NCBI RefSeq assembly: GCF_031834615.1
Contig: NZ_CP115543.1
Span: 378,501-442,500 of the forward strand
From: Stenotrophomonas aracearum
Lineage (GTDB): Bacteria; Pseudomonadota; Gammaproteobacteria; Xanthomonadales; Xanthomonadaceae
Reading direction: 5' to 3'
DNA: 64,000 nucleotides
In this document: in pieces, positions 41,554 to 50,932 of the stretch
Position numbering within the stretch: position 1 is the first letter of the stretch
Layout of the letters: each line of letters begins with the position of its first letter
Made by a program: the position numbers and the translations under genes
Notes under the pieces: generated by a model
The model's database searches: none
Told to the model about the DNA's origin: nothing
Seen by the model: only the letters and a program-made list of their open reading frames with translations

Positions 41554-41889
41554 TCAATTGGCCATGTACTGAACCATGATGGACGTGACAGCGCCAGTCA
41601 CCGCTCCGCCTATTCCACCGAGCCCTGCCCCAGCCAAAGCTCCGGGGCCCGCACCAAGGCCTCCCAGAAATGCCCCGGCCATGGCGCCCGTCACACCGCC
41701 ACCAATGGCGCCTGCGACGGCTCCGATGGTGGCCGCCTGACCGACCTGACTCCAGTTAACTCCCCCGCCTACCAGCTCCAACTCACTCAAGCTCAGTTCC
41801 CGAGGTCCATGCTGTGAAACCTGCTCCAGATGGAACGCGTTGATGCCAAGGATATCGGCAGTAGAAAAACCAACGTTGAGTACGTTCAT
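41554..41889 (-). CDS. Double-glycine leader peptide, class II bacteriocin-like precursor, 111 aa
   Basis: A leader of 42 residues ends in RELSLSELELVGG (30-42), the typical double-glycine processing signal cut by C39-peptidase ABC exporters. The core of about 69 residues is Gly/Ala-rich, with many GxxxG patterns (GAVAG, GGVTG, GAMAG), a hydrophobic helix-forming stretch and a C-terminus SIMVQYMAN. GxxxG-rich cores are typical of two-peptide class IIb bacteriocins. The leader is longer than usual because of about 28 extra N-terminal residues. GGAGAG precedes ATG 41889. No exporter or second peptide gene lies in the window, so an exporter elsewhere must be assumed. Confidence 0.72.
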   Translation of the reverse strand: MNVLNVGFSTADILGINAFHLEQVSQHGPRELSLSELELVGGGVNWSQVGQAATIGAVAGAIGGGVTGAMAGAFLGGLGAGPGALAGAGLGGIGGAVTGAVTSIMVQYMAN

Positions 41890-42287
41890 CGCTCACTCTC
41901 CATTTTGGCGACGCATCATTTGCGTCCGTGACCGGGTTCGAGCCCGGCGATTCGCCTGCAACTGGCGTGTGGGTAGTGTGGAGGGGCGTGCAGGAAGGCG
42001 AACATAGGAAACTGCCGCGTCATGTCGTCGGTGGCAATCGGAGATCACTCCGGTGCTCGGAATCAACCCCACAGGTATTGTGTACGCAAGCGAGTTTGTC
42101 TTGACTCTCTTTATCATCGGCGCCTGATTCAGAAAGACCGCTCATCGGTCGGCGGCGAAGTCTACGAGCGGTTTGCAGGCAGACGCTGGACTGCCGTCGC
42201 AGTATTGGAAAAATCTATTGCTCCGGAAGCAGAGGTGTCGGAACTGGCGTCGCCTAGCGCGCGATCAGCGACAACTGCACCTTTCGC
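41890..42287. other. 400-base region upstream of the bacteriocin-like gene
   Basis: Carries no convincing gene. On the minus strand, directly before the precursor, two hairpins can form: GCCGGG/CCCGGT-like around 41931-41949, and GACGCA-AATGA-TGCGTC at 41910-41926. They leave GGAGAG free just before the start. Around 42150-42287 on the + strand, pieces of a protein-like reading seem to alternate between two frames (see findings). Confidence 0.45.
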
Positions 42288-43178
42288 TCACCGGCACACG
42301 GCCACTACTTGGCTTCTCTGGTCGATCAACACCACCGCGTTCTGCAGCGCACGCGCGCCGACCAGCACTTCCGGGTACTTCGGCGAGACGCGCACCTCCG
42401 CTTGGGCCTGGCTTACCTGTCCTACGCGGATAGGCTGCTGGACCGTCCCACGCCAGCTTTCCAGCTGGCCGTTGGTCAGCTGCGAAAGGACCGCCTCGCC
42501 CAACGGCTGCTCAGAGACCTGTTCGTAAGCGGACTGTGGCAGCACGAAGCCGACGTTGGCGCCGGTGTCGAGCTGGGCAACGAAGGTGTGCGTACCTACC
42601 GATACCGGAATGCGGAAGGCCCGTGTATAGGCAAGGGCATTGGCGGCAGCCGGGTCCAGCTTCAGTGCTCGGGTGAACGCCAACGTCTTGTTCGGGTAAT
42701 CAATCCGCAGCAGGCCGTCGGCAAAGAAGTCGCGGGCGAGGATTCCGTCGAACGCGGCCTCGGGTGCGTTGCGTGCGTTGTAGTCGCGGGCGATCACTTC
42801 CACGTTCCGGTGCACCGCATCGCCCAGTTCCAGCGCATCGAGCCGCACGGTGTCCACGCCGGCCTTGGTCACACCGTCCGAAGTGGTGGTTTCCCCATGC
42901 CGCGGCAGGTCCAACGCCGTGACCAGGCGCATGTCCGCCCGCCCGATGCCGCTGGCGCCTGTGTCCACAGCGAACCGGTACGGTCCTTGGCCGTTGACCC
43001 GTGCCTGCACGTAGATGCGCCCATCGATGCTTTCGAACGGCACCTGCACCAAGGCGTCGGCAATGGGCTGATGGGCGAGCCCGCAGGCATCGGCCCCGGT
43101 TGCCGGAGGCGAGGCGCTCGCGGCTGCGGCGGGGAGGAGAACAAGGAGCGAAAGCAGCTTCGGCAGGGCAGGGTGCAT
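42288..43178 (-). CDS. Secreted retropepsin-like aspartic protease, 296 aa
   Basis: The signal peptide MHPALPKLLSLLVLLPAAAASA is followed by two aspartic protease half-domains in one chain. The first catalytic motif is VDTGASG (71-77) and the second is LDTGANVGF (203-211). The presence of two DTG motifs suggests a bilobal enzyme with one active site. Conserved GILARDFFADGLLRIDYPN is the typical middle strand of the family. Periplasmic or exported. ATG 43178 with AAGGAA before it is chosen over a longer in-frame version. Upstream there are about 290 bases without a gene before coaBC. Confidence 0.85.
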   Translation of the reverse strand: MHPALPKLLSLLVLLPAAAASASPPATGADACGLAHQPIADALVQVPFESIDGRIYVQARVNGQGPYRFAVDTGASGIGRADMRLVTALDLPRHGETTTSDGVTKAGVDTVRLDALELGDAVHRNVEVIARDYNARNAPEAAFDGILARDFFADGLLRIDYPNKTLAFTRALKLDPAAANALAYTRAFRIPVSVGTHTFVAQLDTGANVGFVLPQSAYEQVSEQPLGEAVLSQLTNGQLESWRGTVQQPIRVGQVSQAQAEVRVSPKYPEVLVGARALQNAVVLIDQRSQVVAVCR

Positions 43179-43468
43179 GGCGCGTTCCTTGCGGTATGGA
43201 CGATTCCGGTCAGCGTCATCCTGCGTCCGGTGCGGTGCGGCCCGCATCCCGCCTGCGACGAATTACCCGATCCGACCGACAGGACCCCGGCCATATGGAG
43301 TGAACGACCCGGGATCCCGAGTCTCCCCGGCGACTTCAGCGCAGTTCCACGACGCCATCGCCCCGCCCCGCTCATGACAAAAAACACCGTTCTCATGCCC
43401 CTGGCGCATCAGGGCCGCAACAGAGCATCGGGTAAGCTACCCGCCTCAGATAGACAGGAATTCCGCAG

Positions 43469-44722
43469 GTGGCTGACTCCCCCCAGGCTTCCCCGGCGCA
43501 GGCGCGCCCGCTGGCAGGCCAGAAGCTGTTGTTGTGCGTGGGTGGCGGCATCGCGGCCTACAAGTCGCTGGAGCTGGTGCGACGCCTGCGCGACGCCGGG
43601 GCCCAGGTGCAGGTGGCCATGACCGCCGGCGCCCAGCAGTTCGTGACCCCGCTGAGCTTCCAGGCCCTGTCCGGCCAGCCGACCCGCACCACCCTGTGGG
43701 ACAGCGCGGCCGAGCAGGCCATGGGCCATATCGAGCTGGCCCGCTGGGCCGACCGTATCGTGGTGGCCCCGGCCACTGCCGACCTGCTGGCGCGCCTGGC
43801 CAACGGCCATGCCGACGACCTGGTCACCACCCTGTGCCTGGCCACCACCGCGCCGCTCACCGTGTGCCCGGCGATGAACCACCGCATGTGGCTGCACCCG
43901 GCCACCCAAGCCAACATCAGCCTGCTGCGCGAGCGCGGTGCCCAGGTGATCGGCCCGGAAGACGGTCCGCTGGCCGAAGGCGAATCCGGCCCCGGCCGGC
44001 TCACCGAGCCGCATGCCATCGTGGCGGCGCTGGCCAGCCTGCGGGACCCGGCCGCCCCCGAGGTCGCCCAGGAACTGAAGGGCCTGCGCGTGGTGATCAG
44101 CGCCGGTCCCACCTATGAAGACCTGGACCCGGTCCGCTACGTGGGCAACCGCAGCAGCGGCAAGATGGGCTACGCGCTGGCCGCGGCCGCCGTGCGCCAG
44201 GGCGCCCAGGTGGTGCTGGTCAGCGGCCCGGTGCACCTGGCTACCCCGGCCGGGGTGCAGCGGGTGGACGTGCGCTCGGCCGCACAGATGCGCAGCGCCG
44301 TGCTCGACGCGCTACCGGCCGACATCTATATAGGGGCGGCCGCGGTGTCGGACTACACCCCGCGCCAGATCGCACCCCAGAAGCTGAAGAAGACGGCAGG
44401 TACGCAGACGTTGACGCTCGAACTGGTCCGTACGGCCGACATCCTGGCCGAGGTGGCCGCGCAGACCAACGCGCTCAAGCTGGTGGTCGGGTTTGCCGCT
44501 GAAACCCACGACGTGGAGAAGTACGCGCGCGGCAAGCTGGTCGACAAGCGGCTGGACCTGGTGATCGCCAATCAGGTCGGCATCACAACCGGTGGCTTCG
44601 AAAGCGACGAGAATGCTGCTACGGCGTACTGGCAGGGCGGGGAGCAGGTCTTCCCCGGCACCACCAAGGCGCTGCTGGCCGAACAACTGTTGTCCCTGAT
44701 TGCCCAGAGGTTGCACGCATGA
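43469..44722 (+). CDS. coaBC: Bifunctional phosphopantothenoylcysteine decarboxylase/synthetase
   Basis: Makes 4'-phosphopantetheine for coenzyme A. The N-terminal FMN-binding CoaC part (about 15-190) shows [16 protein letters not shown], the active-site histidine in [10 protein letters not shown] and the substrate motif PAMNHRMW. The CoaB part (about 200-417) carries [25 protein letters not shown] (first half shown) and ends with the dimer and substrate helices. Start is GTG 43469 (MADSPQAS). It overlaps dut by ATGA. The coaBC-dut-algC order is the same as in Pseudomonas. Confidence 0.95.
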   Translation: MADSPQASPAQARPLAGQKLLLCVGGGIAAYKSLELVRRLRDAGAQVQVAMTAGAQQFVTPLSFQALSGQPTRTTLWDSAAEQAMGHIELARWADRIVVAPATADLLARLANGHADDLVTTLCLATTAPLTVCPAMNHRMWLHPATQANISLLRERGAQVIGPEDGPLAEGESGPGRLTEPHAIVAALASLRDPAAPEVAQELKGLRVVISAGPTYEDLDPVRYVGNRSSGKMGYALAAAAVRQGAQVVLVSGPVHLATPAGVQRVDVRSAAQMRSAVLDALPADIYIGAAAVSDYTPRQIAPQKLKKTAGTQTLTLELVRTADILAEVAAQTNALKLVVGFAAETHDVEKYARGKLVDKRLDLVIANQVGITTGGFESDENAATAYWQGGEQVFPGTTKALLAEQLLSLIAQRLHA

Positions 44723-45192
44723 CCCAAGCCCCGTCCCTGCAGCCGCTGCAGGTGAAGCTGCTCGATCCACGCTTCGGCGACACGTGGCCCATGCCGGCCT
44801 ACGCCACCGAAGCCAGCGCCGGCCTCGACCTGCGCGCCGCGCTGGAAACCGAACTGACCCTGCAGCCGGGGGACACCGCGCTGATTCCCAGCGGTATCGC
44901 CATCCATATCGAAGACCCGAACCTGTGCGCGGTGGTGTTGCCGCGCTCCGGGCTCGGGCACCGGCACGGTATCGTGCTGGGCAACGGCACCGGCCTGATC
45001 GATGCCGACTACCAGGGACCGCTGCTGATCAGCGCCTGGAACCGTGGCCGCGAGGCCTTCACGCTGCAGCCCGGTGACCGTATTGCACAGTTGGTCGTGC
45101 TGCCGATTGCACGCGTGGACCTGCAGGTAGTGGATACTTTCACCGACAGCGCCAGGGGAACGGGTGGATTCGGCCATACCGGGGTGCGCTGA
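44719..45192 (+). CDS. dut: dUTP diphosphatase
   Basis: Trimeric dUTPase of 157 residues. It cuts dUTP to dUMP and pyrophosphate, keeping uracil out of DNA. Motif 1 is AGLDLRAA, motif 2 is [11 protein letters not shown], motif 3 is [15 protein letters not shown] and the flexible motif 5 is [10 protein letters not shown], all present. Starts inside the stop of coaBC (ATGA). The algC gene starts 15 bases after its stop, so this is one transcript unit. Confidence 0.97.
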   Translation: MTQAPSLQPLQVKLLDPRFGDTWPMPAYATEASAGLDLRAALETELTLQPGDTALIPSGIAIHIEDPNLCAVVLPRSGLGHRHGIVLGNGTGLIDADYQGPLLISAWNRGREAFTLQPGDRIAQLVVLPIARVDLQVVDTFTDSARGTGGFGHTGVR

Positions 45193-45207
45193 CAGGGGGT
45201 AACACCG

Positions 45208-47550
45208 ATGAGCAAGGCAACGGCGGAAGGACAGCCGCGACTGACAAGCAAGCGTAACGGGCTGGTGCTGGTGGGCCTTCTGGCCCTGATGGCGGTGTGG
45301 TTTGCCTGGAGCGGGGTGCGCCAATGGCGACAGGCCTCGACCGGGCAGGCGCTGGAGCAGTCCCGCGACGAGATCGTGCAGGGCGTGCAGAACGCGCTCA
45401 ACGGACAGACCACGCAGCTGCGGACCCTGGTCAAGAGCGAGCGGGTCAGCACCGCGCTGGCCGCCGGCGACGCCGATGCCACTGCGCTGGCCGTGCGCGA
45501 GGGCTGGCCGGGCACCGAAGAGGTCGAGGTGTTCACCACCGACCTCGACCAGGCCTATGCCGACCCGAAAACCTTCGGCTACGCGCGCCTGGCACTGATG
45601 GAAGCGGCCATTGCCGGCGACACCGTCACCGCGCGCGTGGTGCGCGACGCCGGGGGCCAGCGCCTGGGCCTGGCCGTGCCGGTGCAGCTGGGCAACCAGG
45701 GACCTGCTGTCATCTATGTCCGCCAGCCGCTGCTGCGCCTGACCGACACCTTCGACAAGGTGCGGGTGCCGTCGGCCGGCTACCTGGCGCTGCGCCAGGG
45801 CGGGCACAACATCATCGAACAGGGCGACACCTCGCTGTCGCAGGGCGCCGAAGGCCTGGCCCGGCCGATCGGCAAGACCGGCCTGCGCCTGTCGGCGGCG
45901 GTGCCGGACGTCGAACCGGGCCCGCTCGGCCTGGGCGCGATCCCGTCGTTCATCGTGGCCGTGCTGCTGCTGGCCATTGCCGGCATGCTGCAGTTCGGCA
46001 AGGGCAAGGTGAAGCTGCCGCGCCGCCGCACCGAGGTGGCCGAAGGCGAACACGGCCCGACCCTGCGCGAGAGCCTGGAACTCGACCCCGTGCCGGAAGC
46101 GACATCTGCAGCCAGTGAGGCGGGCGCGCCGCCGCCGCTGCCCAGCGGTCCCGGCAACGAGGTCGCCGAAGGCATCTTCCGCGCCTACGACATCCGCGGC
46201 GTGATCGGTCGCGAGCTCACCCCGCAGGTTGCAGTGCTGATCGGCCAAGCCATCGGCTCGGTGCTGCAGGTGCAGGGACTGCGCGACATCGTGGTGGGCC
46301 GCGACGGCCGCCTGTCCGGCCCGGAGCTCAGCGCCAGCCTGATCGAAGGCCTGCGCCGCGCCGGCTGCGACGTCATCGACATCGGCCTTGCGCCGACCCC
46401 GGTGGTGTACTTCGCCAGCTATCACCTGCGCGCGGGCAGCTGCGTGGCGGTAACCGGCAGCCACAACCCGCCCGACTACAACGGCTTCAAGATCGTGGTC
46501 GGTGGCGAAACCCTTTCCGGCGATGCCATCACCGAGCTGTACCAGCGCATCCGCGACGGCCAGCTGCACGTGGCCGCCACGCCGGGCAGCCTGCAGCAGC
46601 GCGACGTCAATGCCGACTACATCCAGCGCATCGCCGACGACGTGCAGTTGGACCGCCCGATCAAGGTGGTGGCCGACGCCGGCAACGGCGTGGCCGGTGA
46701 GCTGGCGCAGCCGCTGCTGGAGGCGATCGGTGCTGAAGTCATTCCGCTCTACTGCGACGTGGATGGCACCTTCCCGAACCATCACCCGGACCCGAGCGAC
46801 CCGGACAACCTGGAAGACCTGATCCAGACCGTGAAGCGCTTCGACGCCGACCTCGGCCTGGCCTTCGACGGCGACGGCGATCGCCTCGGCGTGGTCACCA
46901 AGGAAGGAAAGATCATCTACGCCGACCGCCTGCTGATGCTGTTCGCGGCCGACGTGCTGCAGCGTAATCCGGGCGCGCTGGTCATCTACGACGTGAAGTG
47001 CAGCGGCAAGCTGTCGGACTACGTGCTGCGCAATGGTGGCAGCCCGATGATGTGGAAGACCGGGCACTCGTTGATCAAGGCCAAGATGCGCGAGACCGAC
47101 GCCGAGCTGGCCGGCGAGATGAGCGGCCACTTCTTCTTCAAGGAACGCTGGTTCGGGTTCGACGATGGCCTGTATGCCGCCTCGCGCCTGCTGGAAATCC
47201 TGGCCCAGCGCGAGGAGACGCCGTCGGAAGTGCTGGATGAACTGCCCGACAGCGTTTCCACGCCGGAATTGAAGGTGCCGGTGGAGAACGGCACCCCGCA
47301 TGCACTGGTGTCGCTGTTCGTCTCTGCCGCGCAGGCGGACGACTCACCGTTCTTCGGCGCGCGCCTGTCTACCATCGACGGCCTGCGTGCCGACTTCCCG
47401 GACGGTTGGGGGCTGCTGCGTGCCTCCAACACCACCCCGGTGCTGGTGCTGCGCTTCGAGGGCAACGACGAGGCGGCGCTGGAGCGCATCAAGGCGCTGT
47501 TCCGCGAACAGCTGCAGCCGTTGCTGCCTGGGGTTGAGCTGGGTTTCTGA
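45208..47550 (+). CDS. algC: Phosphomannomutase/phosphoglucomutase with N-terminal membrane sensor region
   Basis: The C-terminal 460 residues form the alpha-D-phosphohexomutase with phosphoserine S418 (TGSHNPPDYNG), metal motif DGDGDR (554-559) and sugar-binding GEMSGHFFF. It supplies mannose-1-P and glucose-1-P for lipopolysaccharide and exopolysaccharide. Unlike Pseudomonas AlgC (about 460 residues), 310 residues precede it: a membrane helix (16-36), a periplasmic domain of about 200 residues, a second helix (about 245-265, PSFIVAVLLLAIAGML) and a linker. The enzyme is thus anchored to the inner membrane. I infer possible regulation by a periplasmic signal. Last gene of the coaBC-dut-algC group. 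Confidence 0.93.
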   Translation: MSKATAEGQPRLTSKRNGLVLVGLLALMAVWFAWSGVRQWRQASTGQALEQSRDEIVQGVQNALNGQTTQLRTLVKSERVSTALAAGDADATALAVREGWPGTEEVEVFTTDLDQAYADPKTFGYARLALMEAAIAGDTVTARVVRDAGGQRLGLAVPVQLGNQGPAVIYVRQPLLRLTDTFDKVRVPSAGYLALRQGGHNIIEQGDTSLSQGAEGLARPIGKTGLRLSAAVPDVEPGPLGLGAIPSFIVAVLLLAIAGMLQFGKGKVKLPRRRTEVAEGEHGPTLRESLELDPVPEATSAASEAGAPPPLPSGPGNEVAEGIFRAYDIRGVIGRELTPQVAVLIGQAIGSVLQVQGLRDIVVGRDGRLSGPELSASLIEGLRRAGCDVIDIGLAPTPVVYFASYHLRAGSCVAVTGSHNPPDYNGFKIVVGGETLSGDAITELYQRIRDGQLHVAATPGSLQQRDVNADYIQRIADDVQLDRPIKVVADAGNGVAGELAQPLLEAIGAEVIPLYCDVDGTFPNHHPDPSDPDNLEDLIQTVKRFDADLGLAFDGDGDRLGVVTKEGKIIYADRLLMLFAADVLQRNPGALVIYDVKCSGKLSDYVLRNGGSPMMWKTGHSLIKAKMRETDAELAGEMSGHFFFKERWFGFDDGLYAASRLLEILAQREETPSEVLDELPDSVSTPELKVPVENGTPHALVSLFVSAAQADDSPFFGARLSTIDGLRADFPDGWGLLRASNTTPVLVLRFEGNDEAALERIKALFREQLQPLLPGVELGF

Positions 47551-47553
47551 GGC

Positions 47554-47574
47554 GCCGGCCAGCGGCCGGCATTA
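47554..47574 (-). repeat. GTAA-variant SMAG/REP-type palindrome between algC and kdpE
   Basis: Read on the minus strand: GTAAT (47571-47575 region), then GCCGGCC-GCT-GGCCGGC (47554-47570). The TAA of the head is the stop codon of kdpE. It lies 3 bases from the algC stop. Confidence 0.7.
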
Positions 47575-48291
47575 CCCTTTGAATCGAAGACCCACGCCCG
47601 GTTCGGTGAACAGGTACTTCGAATCGAGCGCGGAATCGCCCAGCTTGTGGCGCAGCTTGCCCACCAGGATGCGCAGGTAATGCGTGTCGTGCTGGTGGGT
47701 CGGCCCCCAGATTTCGGCCAGGATCTGCGGCTGGGTCACCACCCGGCCGGCGTTGCGCAGCAGCAGCGACAGCAACGCGTACTCCTTGCGGGTCAGCGCC
47801 ACCGGCGCGCCGTCCAGGTGCACCTCGCGGCGGACCAGGTCGATATGCAGGTGGCCGTCGTCGAACTGCGGCAACACCCCGTCAGCCGACACCGTGCGCG
47901 TGCGCAGCAGCGCCCGCACCCGCGCCATCAGCTCCTGGGTGCCGAACGGCTTGGTCACGTAGTCGTTGGCGCCGTTGTCCAGCGCCAGCACCTTTTCGGT
48001 TTCGCTGGCGCGCACGGTCAACATGATCACCGGCACCTGGCTCCACTGGCGCAGCTCGGCCAGCACCTGGTGGCCTTCCATGTCGGGCAGGCCGATATCC
48101 AGGATCACCAGGTCCGCGCCTTCGCCCACCAGTTGCTCCAGCCCGTCCTGCCCGGTGGCCGCCTGCAGCACGCGGTAACCCTGCGCGCGCAGGCTGATCT
48201 CCAGGAAGCGGCGGATCTGCGCTTCGTCGTCGATCACCAGCACGCGCGCCGGTGGCACGCCGTGGGAGGCGTCAGGATTCGTCGTGGTCAT
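47572..48291 (-). CDS. kdpE: KdpE potassium response regulator
   Basis: Receiver domain with phospho-acceptor D65 (VILDIGLPD) and an OmpR-type winged helix at the C-terminus (RKEYALLSLLLRNAGRVV then HYLRILVGKLRHKLG). It activates kdpFABC when potassium is limiting. Its start lies 20 bases inside the end of kdpD, so the two are tightly coupled. The last codon is read into the head of a GTAA-type palindrome. 239 residues, the usual length being about 225-230. Confidence 0.95.
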   Translation of the reverse strand: MTTTNPDASHGVPPARVLVIDDEAQIRRFLEISLRAQGYRVLQAATGQDGLEQLVGEGADLVILDIGLPDMEGHQVLAELRQWSQVPVIMLTVRASETEKVLALDNGANDYVTKPFGTQELMARVRALLRTRTVSADGVLPQFDDGHLHIDLVRREVHLDGAPVALTRKEYALLSLLLRNAGRVVTQPQILAEIWGPTHQHDTHYLRILVGKLRHKLGDSALDSKYLFTEPGVGLRFKG

Positions 48292-50932
48292 CGGCAGGGT
48301 GCGGTTGCAGCAGCGGGAGCGTGATGCGGATCAGGGTACCGCGTCCGTCGCGCCCCGGCAGCGCCTGCACGCTGCCGCCGTGCGCGCCGATCATGCCCTG
48401 GGTGATGGTCAGCCCGAGCCCGGTACCATGCCGGCCGCGGTCGCCGCGCTCCACGCTGTAGAACATATCGAAAATGCGCGCGCGCTCGTCATCGGGAATG
48501 CCCGGGCCGGCGTCCAGCACGTCGATGCGCAGCTCGCCGTCCACCAGCCGCGCCTGCACTTCCACCGCCGCGCCGGGCGGGGAGAACTTGGCGGCGTTCT
48601 CCATCACGTTGAACACCGCCTGTTCCACCAGCGCCGGATGCACCCAGATCGGTGCCAGCGTGCCGGGAATGTCCAGCTGCAGCCGCACCTCCGGCTGGTA
48701 GCGCTGCAGCCGGCGCGCGGCCGAGCCCACCAGCTCGTCCACCCCGATCCAGTCGCGGTTGATCTTCAGGCCCTCGTGGCCCAGCCGGGTCATGTCCAGC
48801 AGGTTCTGGATGTAGCGGTCCAGCCGCTCGCCTTCCACCAGGATGGTGTCCAGCAGCGCACGCCGGTCGCGCGCGTCCATCGCATCGGCGTAGCTGGAAA
48901 GGCTGTCGGCCGAACCGATCATCGCCGCCAGCGGCGAGCGCAGGTCGTGCGACACCGAGGACAGCAGTGCCGAGCGCAGCCGCTCGGTCTCGTTGCTCAC
49001 GTGCGCCTTTTCCAGATCGGCAACCAGCCGCGTGCGCAGCGCCGCCTGCGCGATGTCGTCCACCATCGCTTCGGCCAGCTGGCGCTGCTCCGGGGTCAGC
49101 CGCGGCGCACTACGCGGGAAGCGGATGCCGGCCACGCCGATGGTCCGGTCGTCGCCGTCCAGCAGCGGCAGGAACCACCAGTCCGCGCCGGCCAGGGTGT
49201 CGGTGAAGCGGCCGCTGGGCTGGCCATGGCGCTGCGCCCAGTCGGCGGCGGCCAGGTCGGTGTCGCCCGGCGCGGCGCTGCCGCTGGTGCTGGTGTCGGC
49301 GCCGATGCGCAGCCAGGCCGGTGCATCCAGCGCCTGTTCCAGCGCCTCGCGCCCGGCCTGCGCCACCTGTTCGTTGCTGGCCGCGCGGGTCAGCTGCCCG
49401 CCCAGTACCTGGCGTGCATTGGCATGCCGGTTGGCCGCGCGCAGCGCCACCACCTGCATGCGCAGGCGCGAGGCCAGCCGCCCGGCCACCAGTGCCGCCA
49501 CCAGGAACAGGAACACGGTGATCACGCCCTGGCGCGCGCTGATCGCGAAGGTGAAGCGGGGCGAGATGAAGAAGAAGTTGTAGGCCAGGAAGCACAACGC
49601 CGCCGCCATCACCGCCGCACTGGTACGGCTGCGTGCAGCCACCACCACCACCGCCACGATGAACACCATCGAGAGGTCGTACAGCCCCACCCAGCGCTCG
49701 GCCACCAGCGCCACCAGGCAGGCCAGCGCGGTCGCGGTGAGGGCGAGCAGGGAATCGCGGCCGGTGCTCAGGGTCGGCATCGAAAGACCATGGCGACGCG
49801 CATGCGCGCGCGCCTGCGGAGTACCGATGATGGTGATCTCGTAGTGCGCGCCGCGCTGGATCAGCTGCTGGGTCAGGGTGCGGTTGAGCATGCGCGCGAA
49901 TGGGCGCTCACGGGTGCGGCCCAGCACCAGGGTGGACACGCTGTTGTGTGCGGCATGGTCGAGCAGGGCGTCGGCAATGCTTGGCCCGTGCAGCAGCTCG
50001 GCCTCGCCGCCCAACCGCCGGGCCAGCGCGAACGCGGCGTCGATCTCGCGGCGGGTGCCTTCGTCCTCGCGGCGTCGCTGCACGGTCACCACCGTCCACG
50101 GCGCATCGCGCCGTTCGGCGATGCGCCGGCCCACCCGCACCAGGTACTCGCTCTGGCCGCCGCCATCGATCGCCACCAGCACCCGCCGCCGCAGCGGCAG
50201 GTTGCCTTCGCCGCGTGCGGCGCGGGTCTCGCGCAGGCTGGTGTCGACCCGGTCGGCCGCTTCCTGCATGGCCAGCTCACGCAGCGCGGTCAGGTTGGCC
50301 GGCGAGAAGAACGCCTGCAACGCCTGCGCGGCCTGCTCTGGCACGTACACCTTACCCTGCTGCAGGCGCTCGATCAGTTCGCGTGGCGGCAGGTCGACCA
50401 GCACGATGTCGTGCAGACGGTCGAGCACCGCATCGGGCACGGTCTCGCTGACCCGCACCCCGGTGATGCGCATCACCACGTCGTTGAGGCTTTCCAGGTG
50501 CTGGATGTTGATCGTGGTCCAGACGTCGATGCCGGCGTCCAGCAGTTCCATCACGTCCTGCCAGCGCCGCTCGTGGCGGCTGCCCGGCACGTTGCGGTGG
50601 GCCAGTTCGTCCACCAGCACCAGCGCCGGGTGGCGCGCCAGCACCGCGTCCAAATCCATTTCCTGCAGCGCATGCTGCTGGTACGCGCGCTGCAGCAGCG
50701 GCACCTGCGGCAGGCCGTCCAGCAGCGCGGCCGTTTCCGCGCGGCCGTGGGTTTCCACCAGCCCGACCACCACGTCCACGCCCCGGCGCAGCTGCTCGTG
50801 CGCGCGCCCGAGCATGCTGTAGGTCTTGCCCACCCCGGGCGCGGCGCCCAGGAACACGGTCAGCTTGCCACCGGCCTCGCGCTGGAGGCTCTCCACCAGT
50901 GCATCGGCCTGTCGTGTACGGGAATCGGTCAT
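48272..50932 (-). CDS. kdpD: KdpD potassium-sensing histidine kinase
   Basis: Complete 886-residue sensor. N-terminal KdpD domain with Walker-type GAAPGVGKT (29-37), a USP-like domain (about 235-360), four clustered membrane helices (about 390-485), a GAF-like part, and a kinase with H-box VSHDLRSPLAA near residue 665, N-box ENAAKFSPPG and GTGLGL. It senses potassium and turgor and phosphorylates KdpE. ATG 50932 (MTDSRTRQ) overlaps the kdpC stop by ATGA. Confidence 0.95.
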   Translation of the reverse strand: MTDSRTRQADALVESLQREAGGKLTVFLGAAPGVGKTYSMLGRAHEQLRRGVDVVVGLVETHGRAETAALLDGLPQVPLLQRAYQQHALQEMDLDAVLARHPALVLVDELAHRNVPGSRHERRWQDVMELLDAGIDVWTTINIQHLESLNDVVMRITGVRVSETVPDAVLDRLHDIVLVDLPPRELIERLQQGKVYVPEQAAQALQAFFSPANLTALRELAMQEAADRVDTSLRETRAARGEGNLPLRRRVLVAIDGGGQSEYLVRVGRRIAERRDAPWTVVTVQRRREDEGTRREIDAAFALARRLGGEAELLHGPSIADALLDHAAHNSVSTLVLGRTRERPFARMLNRTLTQQLIQRGAHYEITIIGTPQARAHARRHGLSMPTLSTGRDSLLALTATALACLVALVAERWVGLYDLSMVFIVAVVVVAARSRTSAAVMAAALCFLAYNFFFISPRFTFAISARQGVITVFLFLVAALVAGRLASRLRMQVVALRAANRHANARQVLGGQLTRAASNEQVAQAGREALEQALDAPAWLRIGADTSTSGSAAPGDTDLAAADWAQRHGQPSGRFTDTLAGADWWFLPLLDGDDRTIGVAGIRFPRSAPRLTPEQRQLAEAMVDDIAQAALRTRLVADLEKAHVSNETERLRSALLSSVSHDLRSPLAAMIGSADSLSSYADAMDARDRRALLDTILVEGERLDRYIQNLLDMTRLGHEGLKINRDWIGVDELVGSAARRLQRYQPEVRLQLDIPGTLAPIWVHPALVEQAVFNVMENAAKFSPPGAAVEVQARLVDGELRIDVLDAGPGIPDDERARIFDMFYSVERGDRGRHGTGLGLTITQGMIGAHGGSVQALPGRDGRGTLIRITLPLLQPHPADDHDES

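Noticed and set aside
41890..41950. T-arm-like sequence (CCGGGTTCGAGCCCGG) suggesting a tRNA or its remnant
   Set aside because: No matching acceptor stem, D-arm or anticodon arm can be placed on either strand at the right distance, and the loop length is wrong.
41893..42117. 74-codon frame upstream of the bacteriocin-like gene
   Set aside because: Arg-rich end, no ribosome site and no protein-like pattern. Its stop lies in the ribosome site of the next gene, so a leader peptide cannot be excluded but is unsupported.
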